A DNA stretch of 38,430 nt, taken from the NCBI RefSeq assembly GCF_001421435.1, contig NZ_LMKA01000073.1:1-38430 (forward strand), in the 5' to 3' direction. Positions 1 to 7,083 of the stretch are shown one piece after another. Source of the stretch: Chryseobacterium sp. Leaf201 (GTDB lineage Bacteria; Bacteroidota; Bacteroidia; Flavobacteriales; Weeksellaceae). The position numbers and the translations under genes are program-made. Each line of letters begins with the position of its first letter. Position 1 is the first letter of the stretch. Below the pieces are notes generated by a model. The model was not told the origin of the DNA. It saw only the letters and a program-made list of their open reading frames with translations, and did not search any database.

Positions 1-21
1 GTCAAGTACTTGGTACATCAT

Positions 22-77
22 AGGCTTGCTTTATCTTTTTATGTCTCGCAACACAAAAATAAGCAAGCCTTTTTTTA
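22..77 (+). terminator. Rho-independent terminator of a gene left of the window
   Basis: A perfect 10-bp inverted repeat (AGGCTTGCTT at 22-31, AAGCAAGCCT at 61-70) is followed by a run of seven T. The 29-base loop is longer than usual, but the GC-containing stem followed by a T tract is typical. It probably ends a plus-strand transcript that enters from the left. Confidence 0.6.
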
Positions 78-99
78 TAGAAAAGTTTAAATGACCTCT

Positions 100-133
100 T
101 TGATAAAGGGACCATATTTAAAGGATACTTTTG
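100..133 (+). promoter_or_regulatory. Orphan promoter-like sequence
   Basis: TTG at 100-102 and TACTTTTG at 126-133 match the Bacteroidetes -33 and -7 elements, but the 23-base spacer is at the long limit. No plus-strand gene follows; the next structure is the hairpin at 149-177. It may be a chance match or may drive a very short RNA. Confidence 0.25.
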
Positions 134-148
134 CGAACATAAAAGAAA

Positions 149-177
149 GAAGCCCCGCTATCAGATAGGGGGGCTTC
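149..177 (-). terminator. Terminator of the MBL-fold hydrolase gene
   Basis: GAAGCCCC (149-156) pairs with GGGGCTTC (170-177). Read on the minus strand the stem is followed by a pyrimidine-rich TTTCTTTTA stretch. It lies about 60 bp after the stop codon of the minus-strand gene ending at 238. Confidence 0.65.
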
Positions 178-237
178 GCATTAAAATTAATTTCAATAAT
201 CACATCTTCAGCATGACATATGTATGATAGGATAACT

Positions 238-1071
238 TTAAAGTTTGATTACATCGCCGTCTTCAGGAATAATTAATTTATCCGGGCCGATTTTTAATCC
301 GGCTGCTTTCTTTTTCAAAACTTCTCTTGTTGTAAAGCAATGATCCAAAGCATTCATATGAATTGCTATTACTTTTCCTTTTCCGCTAGCACGTATTAAA
401 TCCATGGTCTGTGTTTCGTTCATGATGATCGGGGTATTGCCGAAGCCTTTTACCTGCGCACCTCCTGAATTAACAATAATGTAATCCGGTTTGAACTTTT
501 TTAGATCCTTTTTAATGTCTTCCGTCCAGATGGTATCTCCCACGATGTAAATCGTCGGCAGGTTTTTCGCCTGCAATACAAATCCGGATGTTTTTCCCAT
601 CATTTTTAATACTTCACCGCTTCCGTGCTGCCCTTCAACACGGTGAATTGTTATGCCGTTCCAGTCTTTCTGGTTTTCTAAAACAGATGCATTAAAAAAG
701 CCTTCCTTTTTAAAGAAATCTTTATCTGCAGGCTGTATAATTATTTCTGTGGATTTATCAATGGTTTTACTTGCCGGCTGATCAAAATGGTCTTCATGGG
801 TATGGGTTACCATCACCAGATCAACATCCTTCACAATATCTTCTAAAGGCATGGTAAGTTCAACGGTAGGGTTTTTTTGAATTCCTGCCCACGAATCGAT
901 AGCCCCCTTTTCAGAAAACATAGGATCTACCAGTATTTTTTTTCCGCCGTATTCAATGATTAAGGTTGCATTCCGGACTAATTGGACTGTTGGGTCTGTA
1001 CCTGCACTGATCTGCCCATAGGATAAGATGTATGACAGCGTAAGCGCCATCGCTAACATTACTTTTTTCAT
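238..1071 (-). CDS. Secreted MBL-fold metallo-hydrolase (UlaG/UPF0173-like)
   Basis: The 277-residue protein starts with a Sec-type signal peptide (residues 1-20, ending SYGQ). It carries the metallo-beta-lactamase metal motif THTHEDHFD at residues 89-97, in which H90, H92, D94 and H95 would bind two metal ions. Later VGDT and IHMNALDHC segments fit the remaining ligands. The overall pattern (LVDPMF, then a short spacer before THTHxDH) resembles the UlaG/UPF0173 branch rather than true beta-lactamases. It is probably periplasmic; the substrate is unknown. It diverges from the AraC-type gene at 1486, separated by 414 bp, so that regulator could act on it, but no shared operator was recognised. 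A weak -7-like GACCTTTG lies about 70 bp upstream on the minus strand. Confidence 0.8.
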   Translation of the reverse strand: MKKVMLAMALTLSYILSYGQISAGTDPTVQLVRNATLIIEYGGKKILVDPMFSEKGAIDSWAGIQKNPTVELTMPLEDIVKDVDLVMVTHTHEDHFDQPASKTIDKSTEIIIQPADKDFFKKEGFFNASVLENQKDWNGITIHRVEGQHGSGEVLKMMGKTSGFVLQAKNLPTIYIVGDTIWTEDIKKDLKKFKPDYIIVNSGGAQVKGFGNTPIIMNETQTMDLIRASGKGKVIAIHMNALDHCFTTREVLKKKAAGLKIGPDKLIIPEDGDVIKL

Positions 1072-1438
1072 AAATTTTTTATTTTACCTGATTCATCATA
1101 TTATTTTCTGAATTTATCTGAATCAGTAATACGGGTACAAAGGTCGGGTTCGATGGATGTTTTTTAAATATCTAAAATATACTATATCATGCCATTTTGA
1201 TAAATCAATTTATACTCTGATCTCATGATGATTTAACTTATATCTTACTGAGCTAATGAAAAAGAAAATTTGAGCTGTTAATTTTTTAATGCTTGAAAAA
1301 TGTACAGGGCTCTCTTCCAGATTCAGAATTGCAGGACTGTTAGCGTCTGCTTTAAGTTTTGCTAATGGAAACCGATTTAAATTCATTTCCTTTTGATGTG
1401 AATCTCCACAGCGATTTTTTTAATCGTCCGGTACCATT
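1072..1438. other. Divergent intergenic region without a recognisable gene
   Basis: This AT-rich stretch separates the MBL hydrolase from the AraC-type regulator. I see no supported reading frame or RNA. A small hairpin (CGATT 1412-1416, AATCG 1422-1426) is the only structure. It presumably carries the control sequences of both genes. Confidence 0.5.
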
Positions 1439-1469
1439 TTGATATTGAAATTAATTCATTGTATATTTG
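1439..1469 (+). promoter_or_regulatory. Promoter of the AraC-type regulator
   Basis: TTG (1439-1441), a 20-base spacer and TATATTTG (1462-1469) match the flavobacterial consensus TTG-N17-23-TAnnTTTG closely. The expected start of transcription, near 1475, leaves a leader of about ten bases before the ATG at 1486. Confidence 0.65.
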
Positions 1470-1485
1470 ATTCATAAGAAATGTC

Positions 1486-2343
1486 ATGCGAACCATCAAT
1501 TTTCATAAGACCGAGTGCGGTGTAGATTTTTTCATTAATGTTCTGAATCAGAACACAATCAGTTATCTGCAAAACGACGTGCATAATACAGACTATTTTG
1601 AGGTTGTATTTTTCACAAAAGCTGAGGGAAAATTATATATTAATGACAAGAAAATAGATATCCATGATAATTGTATTGTTTTCATTTCAGCATTTCAGCG
1701 GAGAGCCTGGAAAATAAAGCATCAAGGGCTTGAGTTCAGGACTTTAATATTTAAGGAAGATTTTCTGAACGAGTTCTTCGCAGATAAATTTTTCACGCAT
1801 AAAATGCTGTTTTTTTATCAGCATAATCATGAATTACTGCTCAATGTAGGCCATTCGGAAATGAAAAGGTTTAATGAATTTCTCGCAGAAATTAAAACTG
1901 AGCTTACACAGACAAAAAAGGACAGCGTTCACATTATCAGATCTATTTTGTACTACCTTCTGCAGAGTATAAACAGGCGGTATGCTGCGGCCAATCATCT
2001 GGAGGTTGAGAAAGATGATAAAAATTACGCAGTACAGTATAAATCCCTTCTTGAAAAGCACATCTGCCAGAAAAGAAACATTGAAGATTATGCCGTTTTA
2101 TTGAATATCAGCAGGATCACCCTTAATAAAGCAGTTAAGGATCAGTATAATATTACCGCTACAGAGCTTCTTAAGCAGCGTTTACTTGCAGAAATAAAAG
2201 ATCAGCTTGTTTACTCAAACAAAACAGTTTCAGAAATATCCTATGGCCTGAACTATGCAGAGCCCGGGCATATGATGAGATTTTTTAAGATGCAGACAGG
2301 CATGACAACGTCTGAATATCTTAAAAGTCTAACTGCTCTCTAA
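1486..2343 (+). CDS. AraC-family transcriptional regulator
   Basis: The 285-residue protein has an N-terminal cupin-like sensor region (roughly residues 1-140). A C-terminal AraC/XylS domain of two helix-turn-helix units covers about residues 190-282. The first recognition helix lies in the segment ISRITLNKAVKDQYN; the second unit includes TVSEISYGLNYAEPGHMMRFFK, with the usual Phe-Phe-Lys ending and a TSEYL close. No signal peptide or membrane segment is present, so it is cytosolic and DNA-binding. The start at 1486 fits the promoter at 1439-1469. The ligand and targets are unknown. The divergent MBL hydrolase is the nearest candidate target. Confidence 0.85.
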   Translation: MRTINFHKTECGVDFFINVLNQNTISYLQNDVHNTDYFEVVFFTKAEGKLYINDKKIDIHDNCIVFISAFQRRAWKIKHQGLEFRTLIFKEDFLNEFFADKFFTHKMLFFYQHNHELLLNVGHSEMKRFNEFLAEIKTELTQTKKDSVHIIRSILYYLLQSINRRYAAANHLEVEKDDKNYAVQYKSLLEKHICQKRNIEDYAVLLNISRITLNKAVKDQYNITATELLKQRLLAEIKDQLVYSNKTVSEISYGLNYAEPGHMMRFFKMQTGMTTSEYLKSLTAL

Positions 2344-2418
2344 GCAGATCTTCCGGTAAATATCTGGATACCCAAAGAAATTTTCAATAAAGGTTAAACT
2401 GCAGTTATACCAATTTCA

Positions 2419-2485
2419 TTTGCCTGTCAAATTCTTTTTACTATTCAGTTTCTGGATCATTTTGTTGTACTGAATTTCAGGCAAA
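2419..2485. repeat. Interrupted inverted repeat downstream of the AraC gene
   Basis: TTTGCCTG (2419-2426) plus AAATTC (2429-2434) pair with GAATTT (2472-2477) plus CAGGCAAA (2478-2485), leaving a two-base bulge. A second overlapping pair, ATTCAGT (2443-2449) and ACTGAAT (2469-2475), offers an alternative fold. It lies in the 320-bp gap before the HxlR-type gene. It may be a large hairpin terminator or the remains of a palindromic repeat. No T tract follows the stem. Confidence 0.35.
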
Positions 2486-2574
2486 GGATTTTTAGGTTAT
2501 GGTTGCTTTCAGTCAGGTATATTCAACGAATTAAAGTGCAACATAGAAAAGCGGAAGGCCATTTTCATTCTAAT

Positions 2575-2605
2575 TTGATAACAGAAGAATATTACCTTAC
2601 CTTTG
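2575..2605 (+). promoter_or_regulatory. Promoter of the HxlR-family gene
   Basis: TTG (2575-2577), exactly 20 bases, then TACCTTTG (2598-2605) is a full match to the Bacteroidetes promoter pattern. The -7 element is the left arm of the operator at 2598-2650. A bound regulator would therefore cover the promoter, which suggests autoregulation. Confidence 0.7.
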
Positions 2606-2650
2606 CAGCTGTATCCTACGAATAATCAGGTACATACTAAAAGGTAAGAA
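2598..2650. promoter_or_regulatory. Operator A (candidate HxlR binding site)
   Basis: The outer arms form a perfect 9-bp inverted repeat, CTTACCTTT (2596-2604) and AAAGGTAAG (2640-2648). The 53 bp from 2598 to 2650 align without gaps to 4455-4507 upstream of the NmrA-like operon, with 37 identities by my count. The conserved parts are the TACCTTT arm, the central GTAC and the AAAAGG arm. It begins in the -7 element and ends 13 bp before the regulator's ATG. The assignment to the HxlR-type protein is inferred from position and from the paired occurrence. Confidence 0.65.
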
Positions 2651-2663
2651 ATACTGTATATCA

Positions 2664-2992
2664 ATGGATTTAAGCGAAATTAATATTTGTGATGAAAACT
2701 GCCCGGTCCGGAAATCTCTTCAGCTCCTGAGCGGTAAGTGGACCTTGCTGATTTTATATCAGATCAATGATCAGAAAGTAAGATACGGAGAACTGAAACG
2801 TAAAATCCCCGGAATAAGCGAAAAAATGCTTATCCAGGAATTGAATGAACTGGTGAAACATGAACTGGTTCACCAGTTCATTCAATTCCTCAGATTCCGC
2901 CGAGAGTAGAGTATACATTATCTGAAAAAGGCCTCAGTACGTTACCTATTATTGAGCAGCTGGCTGCATTTGGTTTTAACCACTTGATGTAA
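2664..2992 (+). pseudogene. HxlR-family transcriptional regulator, frameshifted
   Basis: The open frame gives 81 residues (2664-2909), whereas HxlR proteins usually have 100-120. The N-terminus is typical: Cys9 and Cys13, then CPVRKSLQLLSGKWTLLIL and the winged-helix segment RYGELKRKIPGISEKML. After residue 68 (HELV) the sequence becomes unrelated and stops. In another frame, from about 2885 to the TAA at 2990-2992, the expected HxlR ending is intact: IPQIPPRVEYTLSEKG followed by LSTLPIIEQLAAFGFNHLM. The break sits in a 22-bp perfect inverted repeat (2836-2857 and 2869-2890). N-terminal cysteines in this family (YodB, HypR, QorR) sense electrophiles or oxidants. The short product keeps most of the wing but lacks the C-terminal dimer helix, so it is probably inactive. 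Confidence 0.85.
2836..2890. repeat. 22-bp perfect inverted duplication inside the regulator gene
   Basis: Positions 2836-2857 and 2869-2890 are exact reverse complements, with an 11-base loop (2858-2868). The loop begins with a second copy of ATGAACTGGT (2845-2854 and 2860-2869), which encodes the natural repeat NELV/HELV. The right arm replaces the codons that should lead into IPQIPP and changes the frame. This is the expected trace of a replication template switch primed at the short direct repeat. Confidence 0.85.
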
Positions 2993-3035
2993 TTATTATT
3001 CAGACAGATATTTTTTCATAATTATTATAAAAATA

Positions 3036-3062
3036 AAAGAGCATCCGTTAAGAATACTCTTT
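3036..3062. terminator. Weak bidirectional terminator between convergent genes
   Basis: AAAGAGCAT (3036-3044) pairs with ATACTCTTT (3054-3062) with one mismatch and a nine-base loop. It lies in the 96-bp gap between the broken regulator and the SnoaL-like gene. A- and T-rich flanks are present on both sides. The stem is weak, so the call is tentative. Confidence 0.4.
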
Positions 3063-3088
3063 CAGCATAATACAAATTATTCGGCAAA

Positions 3089-3475
3089 TTATTTCCAAAA
3101 CCCGTCTTCACCTGCCTGATCTTGAGAAAAAGTCATCACACTGACAATTTTTTCATTTACTACTTCATAAATATCAATGCCATCCATATTAATGGTCTTA
3201 TCACCATTTTCAGCAATAAAACGAACCGGGAATGCCACAATATTACCATTGGACATCATGGGTCCTTTTACCTGTATTTGTAATGTCCCTTTTGTAACTT
3301 CCATCATTTCTCCCAGAAATTGGACAATGGCTTCAATTCCTGTTTTAGTTCCTGAAAACCTGTTGCTGCCCGGCTGATGCCATTTTGCGTCAGGACTGAA
3401 ATATGAGAATACGGCAGCCGTATCTCCTTTTGCCAGAGCATCCGAATAGGCTTCTATAACTTCAATTGATGTCAT
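3089..3475 (-). CDS. SnoaL-like / NTF2-family protein
   Basis: This 128-residue protein has the SnoaL/NTF2-like cone fold pattern. An N-terminal helix (IEVIEAYSDALAKGD) is followed by FSYFSPDAKWHQPG, the loop where this family keeps its first active-site residues. Strands ending in IDIYEVVNEKIVSVMTFSQD follow. Members are small cytosolic enzymes or binding proteins such as polyketide cyclases, isomerases and detoxification proteins; the reaction here cannot be named. It lies 23 bp after the NmrA-like gene on the same strand, surely in one transcript, and so would share the control at operator B. Full length for the family. Confidence 0.75.
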   Translation of the reverse strand: MTSIEVIEAYSDALAKGDTAAVFSYFSPDAKWHQPGSNRFSGTKTGIEAIVQFLGEMMEVTKGTLQIQVKGPMMSNGNIVAFPVRFIAENGDKTINMDGIDIYEVVNEKIVSVMTFSQDQAGEDGFWK

Positions 3476-3498
3476 TTTTTAATATTTTTAGTGATTAA

Positions 3499-4404
3499 TT
3501 ATATATTATCCCTGAAAAAGAAGTCTTTATGGTCAGCTGCCCAGTCTCTCAGAGATGTCATTTTTACAGGAAGCTTTTCCAGGATTTCGTTCATATGGGC
3601 ATTGAACTTAGGCGGATATTCAGCGGCATTCTGAAGGCTTTCGTAATAAGCTGCCACGCTCAGGGCTCCCGCTTCCCCTACAAACGGCTTCATGATATCA
3701 CCAAACTCCTGTGGCTTCTGCGGATAATAAGCAATCTCTTCTCCTGCACCTTTGGAAAACTGTTCTGCCAAATCATTTCCTTTCAGATTTTCCAGGCCGC
3801 TGATTTTGAAAGCGTCTGCCTTTAGGTGCTTATTATAAATAGCTTCTACTACGAAGGCACTTACATCGCGGGACGCAATCCATCCTATTGGCATGGCTTC
3901 AGGTGTAGGATAGGCTATTTTTTTCATATTTGTAATGAACTGGGCACAGAACGCACCCATCATATTTTCCATGTAGATAGTAGGTTCTATAATAACATAA
4001 TCCAGTCCGCTGTTGATTAAATACGCTCTGACATCTAATTTAACGTCATCCACCGGAGACCCGATTTTCTGTGACTCCAGCCAGCCGCTGGTATTCCATA
4101 CGATTTTACCTACATTGTTGGCCTTGGCTGCATCAATTACATTTTTTGAATATGTTAATCCGTCAACAGGATTGGGTAACGATACAGGAATCATAAAAGC
4201 AATTGCATCAACTCCCTTTGTAATCTCCAGCATTTTATCTGCATCGCTCAGGTTTGCCAGTACCGGTGTTGCACCTGCCTGGGACAGCTTTTCAAAACTC
4301 TTTTCCGAGCTGGTAGCAGCAATTACTTCCGCACCTTTTTTGTTTGCTTCTCCTATTACATTAAATTGTTGTGAGCCCGTTGCTCCAAATACTAAAATTT
4401 TCAT
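3499..4404 (-). CDS. NmrA-like NAD(P)-binding oxidoreductase
   Basis: The 301-residue protein begins directly with a Rossmann beta-strand and the nucleotide loop GATGSQ (residues 7-12). This pattern is typical of NmrA/atypical short-chain dehydrogenases such as the quinone oxidoreductase QorB (YtfG). The middle contains IVWNTSG and IIEPTIYMENM, matching the substrate-side loops of the family. It is predicted to be cytosolic and to reduce a quinone or act as a redox sensor. In E. coli qorB lies beside the HxlR-type gene ytfH; here a broken HxlR-type gene lies 500 bp downstream. The promoter at 4437-4467 overlaps operator B. The first gene of a two-gene operon with the SnoaL-like gene. Confidence 0.8.
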   Translation of the reverse strand: MKILVFGATGSQQFNVIGEANKKGAEVIAATSSEKSFEKLSQAGATPVLANLSDADKMLEITKGVDAIAFMIPVSLPNPVDGLTYSKNVIDAAKANNVGKIVWNTSGWLESQKIGSPVDDVKLDVRAYLINSGLDYVIIEPTIYMENMMGAFCAQFITNMKKIAYPTPEAMPIGWIASRDVSAFVVEAIYNKHLKADAFKISGLENLKGNDLAEQFSKGAGEEIAYYPQKPQEFGDIMKPFVGEAGALSVAAYYESLQNAAEYPPKFNAHMNEILEKLPVKMTSLRDWAADHKDFFFRDNI

Positions 4405-4436
4405 ATTCTGTTAATTTTTATATGATTATATCCGGA

Positions 4437-4467
4437 TAAAGCTAAGCAGGCACATACCTTTCTACAA
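4437..4467 (-). promoter_or_regulatory. Promoter of the NmrA-like operon
   Basis: On the minus strand, TTG (complement of 4465-4467), exactly 20 bases, then TAGCTTTA (complement of 4437-4444) match seven of eight -7 positions. The -33 element lies within operator B, so binding there should block or alter transcription. The leader would be about 27 bases. Confidence 0.5.
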
Positions 4468-4507
4468 GTACCTACTGATTAGTCATGTACTTACAAAAAG
4501 GTTAGAA
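4455..4507. promoter_or_regulatory. Operator B (candidate HxlR binding site)
   Basis: This is a nested palindrome: outer arms TACCTTT (4455-4461) and AAAAGGTTA, inner arms AAGTAC (4466-4471) and GTACTT (4487-4492). The inner arms are perfect reverse complements. It aligns without gaps over 53 bp with operator A at 2598-2650. GTAC-containing palindromes are common for HxlR regulators. It covers the -33 element of the NmrA-like operon. Confidence 0.65.
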
Positions 4508-4662
4508 TACATGATTATCAGCGGATAAAATTTTCAATTATTTTTTACAACTGAGGAAATATCAGGATATACTATTAAAATAATTATTTCTTAGGATGAA
4601 ACTAATGCGTTATTTGGATCAGTTAATTAAAAAATAGCATTTTTCAGCATTACTGTATGGAT

Positions 4663-4670
4663 TAGATTTG
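4663..4670 (+). promoter_or_regulatory. -7 element of the ElaA-like gene
   Basis: TAGATTTG is a full TAnnTTTG match seven bases before the ATG at 4677. No clear -33 TTG is seen. Transcription would start at or next to the ATG, so the message is probably leaderless. The in-frame TTG at 4668 lies inside this element and cannot then be the start codon. Confidence 0.55.
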
Positions 4671-4676
4671 CACCAT

Positions 4677-5132
4677 ATGAAAAGAGAAATTTTAATTAAA
4701 TCATTCAATGATTTAGACATTACGGAATTATACAGCATTCTGAACTTGAGGAATGAAGTATTCATTGTAGAACAGAACTGTGCTTATCAGGACATTGACA
4801 ACAAAGATCAGGAAAGTTACCATTTAATGTGTTATGTCAATGGTCAGCTAGCCGGCTATGCCAGACTGCTGCCTGCAGGATTATCTTATCATGAAATCTC
4901 TATCGGAAGAGTAATCACCGCTCCGGCATTCAGGGGTATGGGTATAGGAAAAGAGATTATTGAAAAATCTGTTGCATTCTGCAGGGCCGAATTTGGCGAA
5001 CATGATATAAGAATAGGTGCGCAGGTGTATCTTCAGAAATTTTATAGTTCTTTAGGCTTTACAGAAGATGGAGAGGAATATGATGAAGATGGAATTCTGC
5101 ATATTGAAATGGTAAAAAGAGCTGATTCTTAG
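4677..5132 (+). CDS. ElaA-type GNAT N-acetyltransferase
   Basis: With the ATG at 4677 the protein has 151 residues, the usual size for ElaA. The N-terminal signature LRNEVFIVEQNCAYQDIDNK is characteristic of the ElaA branch of GNAT enzymes. The acetyl-CoA site follows as RVITAPAFRGMGIGKEII, the Q/RxxGxG/A motif of the family. It should transfer an acetyl group from acetyl-CoA to an amine or protein; the acceptor is unknown. A frame extension to a TTG at 4668 was rejected because that TTG lies in the -7 element. Its stop overlaps the stop of the convergent LysR gene by four bases (TTAG, 5129-5132), and no hairpin separates them. Confidence 0.85.
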   Translation: MKREILIKSFNDLDITELYSILNLRNEVFIVEQNCAYQDIDNKDQESYHLMCYVNGQLAGYARLLPAGLSYHEISIGRVITAPAFRGMGIGKEIIEKSVAFCRAEFGEHDIRIGAQVYLQKFYSSLGFTEDGEEYDEDGILHIEMVKRADS

Positions 5133-5986
5133 ATCAGTTCCAGAATATTGTTAACAATTGGATTCGGATCGTCTTTTCGCCAATTGATAAACAGGTCTGT
5201 TTGAAATGGCAGATCAATAAACTTTACTCCGGGATTTTCCTGGTGGGAATAAGAATGCGGCAGAATAGAAATGCCTGATTTATTCTTAACCAATGATATT
5301 ATTGTAGAACCGAATTCACACATGATATAAGATTCTGCATTTATGTTATAAAATGCAAAGACTTCCTGAATAAGATGGTTGTAGCTGCTTTCATGATCAT
5401 TTGCTGTGAGTATAAATTTTTCATTTTGCAGTGTTTCAGAATTTATGTCTTCCGGGAAACATAAAGGATGTTCTGAAGGAACTACGAGTGAAAGTTTCTC
5501 AGACTGTAGCTTACGGCTGTTGATAAGCTTTGATTTGTTCAGATCCCGTGTGAATGCAAGATCAATTTTATAATCATTCAGAAATTCATCCTGATGCTCA
5601 TACCGGAGCTGTATCAGTTCAATTTTTAATTGAGGAAATCTGTTGACAAGGCGTGATATAAAATCCGGCAGAATTGAAGATGAAATTGAATCGGGATGCG
5701 CAATTTTGATTAGGCCATATTCTCCGAAATGAATTTTTTTGGCAAGTTCATGAATTGATTCCAGCTGGTTCAGTTCTTTTGCCCACTCCTCTTTTAAAAA
5801 TTTTCCTGCAGCGGTCAATTTTACATTTCTTTTATTACGGTCAAACAACTGTATCCCCAGTTCGCTCTCAAGCGATTGTATATTACGGCTCAGGGCTGAT
5901 TGGGTGATGTTCATTTTAGAAGCCGTGTTCCAAAAATGCAGCTCTTCAGCTAGAGCCAGAAAATATTTCAAACTGTGCAGGTCCAT
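5129..5986 (-). CDS. LysR-family transcriptional regulator
   Basis: The 285-residue protein starts with the canonical LysR helix-turn-helix (residues 1-60): a LHSLKYFLALAEELHF start and MNITQSALSRNIQSLESELG with LFDR following. An effector-binding domain of periplasmic-binding-protein type covers residues 90-285. It is a full-length member. The start codon is only 19 bp from the start of the divergent EamA transporter gene, the classical arrangement in which a LysR protein controls its neighbour and itself. The inducer is unknown. No clear TAnnTTTG element is visible in the 19-bp gap, so each promoter must reach into the other coding region. Confidence 0.9.
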   Translation of the reverse strand: MDLHSLKYFLALAEELHFWNTASKMNITQSALSRNIQSLESELGIQLFDRNKRNVKLTAAGKFLKEEWAKELNQLESIHELAKKIHFGEYGLIKIAHPDSISSSILPDFISRLVNRFPQLKIELIQLRYEHQDEFLNDYKIDLAFTRDLNKSKLINSRKLQSEKLSLVVPSEHPLCFPEDINSETLQNEKFILTANDHESSYNHLIQEVFAFYNINAESYIMCEFGSTIISLVKNKSGISILPHSYSHQENPGVKFIDLPFQTDLFINWRKDDPNPIVNNILELI

Positions 5987-6005
5987 TAATGCAATTTAAG
6001 AAAAA

Positions 6006-6899
6006 ATGAAAAAGAAAAACCTTTATTTACTACTATTATTGTTTGGAACATGTTTCTGGGGAATGTCATTTCCCATTACTAAACTTGCAGTGCAGGGTTC
6101 TTCAGTAGCCTTATTTTTACTGTATAGATTTATACTGGCAACATTTGTCCTGTCCGTTGTTTTCAGAAAGCAATTTAAATCAACCTCTTCAAAAGAGATT
6201 ACAGCAGGATTTCTTCTGGCCTTCCCTTTGTTATCAAGCATTATCCTGCAGATCAATGGATTAAAATTAATCGATGCATCCCAATGTACCTTCATTGCCG
6301 GACTTAGTGTGATCATTGTTCCGGTATTAAAAAGAATAATTTTCAAAACAGTATTGCCGGTTAAAACCTGGACGGCATCTCTTATTGCTTTAACAGGTCT
6401 TTTTGTCATTGCGGTTTCAGGCGATTTTACCTTTAATCAGGGAACACTTTATGCGATTGCCGGTACGTTAGCATTTTCACTGTATTTACTGCAGGTCGAA
6501 AAATATACTGCTGAAATAAATATCCGCAATACGATAGTTCCGATGTTTGTATGCTGTGCACTGCTTTGCCTGTTGTATGTAAACTTTGACCATGTCAAAA
6601 CAAGCTGGATTCCGGATAATAAAAGCTTTTGGTTAGCAATAGTATTTTGTTCCGTTTTTTCAACAGCGTACATGTACTCAGTATCTATGCTTTCCCAAAT
6701 GTATCTGTCAGCAGAAAAAATAGCAGTTATCTTTTTGTTTGAACCCATATTCGGAACGGTTGCTTCATTTTTTATCCTTAATGAAAATATTACCGTAAGG
6801 TTATTATTAGGGGGAGGGTTGATCTTTTTTGCTATGATAATCTATGAAATACGCTTCAAAAAATCTGTTAAAGCAGCAGATTACAGCGAATTTAGCTAA
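6006..6899 (+). CDS. EamA-family (DMT) transporter
   Basis: This 297-residue inner-membrane protein has about ten hydrophobic segments in two homologous halves, the EamA/RhaT pattern of the drug/metabolite transporter superfamily. The first half starts LYLLLLLFGTCFWGMSFPITK. The second half ends with the typical EKIAVIFLFEPIFGTVASFFILNE, the conserved repeat of the family. Such proteins export amino acids, metabolites or drugs; the substrate here is unknown. It is divergent from, and probably controlled by, the LysR gene 19 bp away. It has no close downstream partner. Confidence 0.85.
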   Translation: MKKKNLYLLLLLFGTCFWGMSFPITKLAVQGSSVALFLLYRFILATFVLSVVFRKQFKSTSSKEITAGFLLAFPLLSSIILQINGLKLIDASQCTFIAGLSVIIVPVLKRIIFKTVLPVKTWTASLIALTGLFVIAVSGDFTFNQGTLYAIAGTLAFSLYLLQVEKYTAEINIRNTIVPMFVCCALLCLLYVNFDHVKTSWIPDNKSFWLAIVFCSVFSTAYMYSVSMLSQMYLSAEKIAVIFLFEPIFGTVASFFILNENITVRLLLGGGLIFFAMIIYEIRFKKSVKAADYSEFS

Positions 6900-7048
6900 A
6901 TGTTTACAATAGTGTTTGAAGCATATTCTAACATTCTTACTCCGTATAATTTGATTTATTTGCATTAAATAGTGATTATCATACAGATATTTAAAGATCA
7001 AAAGGAAGTTATTTTGATTTTCCGGCGAAAATAGCTTTAACAAAAAAT

Positions 7049-7079
7049 TTGTCAGCTTTATGATAAAAAAGTATTTTAG
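7049..7079 (+). promoter_or_regulatory. Promoter of the corrinoid adenosyltransferase gene
   Basis: TTG (7049-7051), 20 bases, then TATTTTAG (7072-7079) match seven of eight -7 positions. It overlaps the in-frame ATG at 7060, which argues that translation begins at the ATG at 7084 instead, with a very short leader. Confidence 0.45.
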
Positions 7080-7083
7080 TCGT

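Noticed and set aside
238..1071. Beta-lactamase resistance gene
   Set aside because: The metal motif is shared by the whole MBL superfamily, and the surrounding sequence fits UlaG/UPF0173-like hydrolases rather than class B beta-lactamases.
2664..2909. The 81-residue frame as a complete small HxlR protein
   Set aside because: The rest of the family sequence is present directly downstream in another frame, and the last 12 residues come from the inverted repeat.
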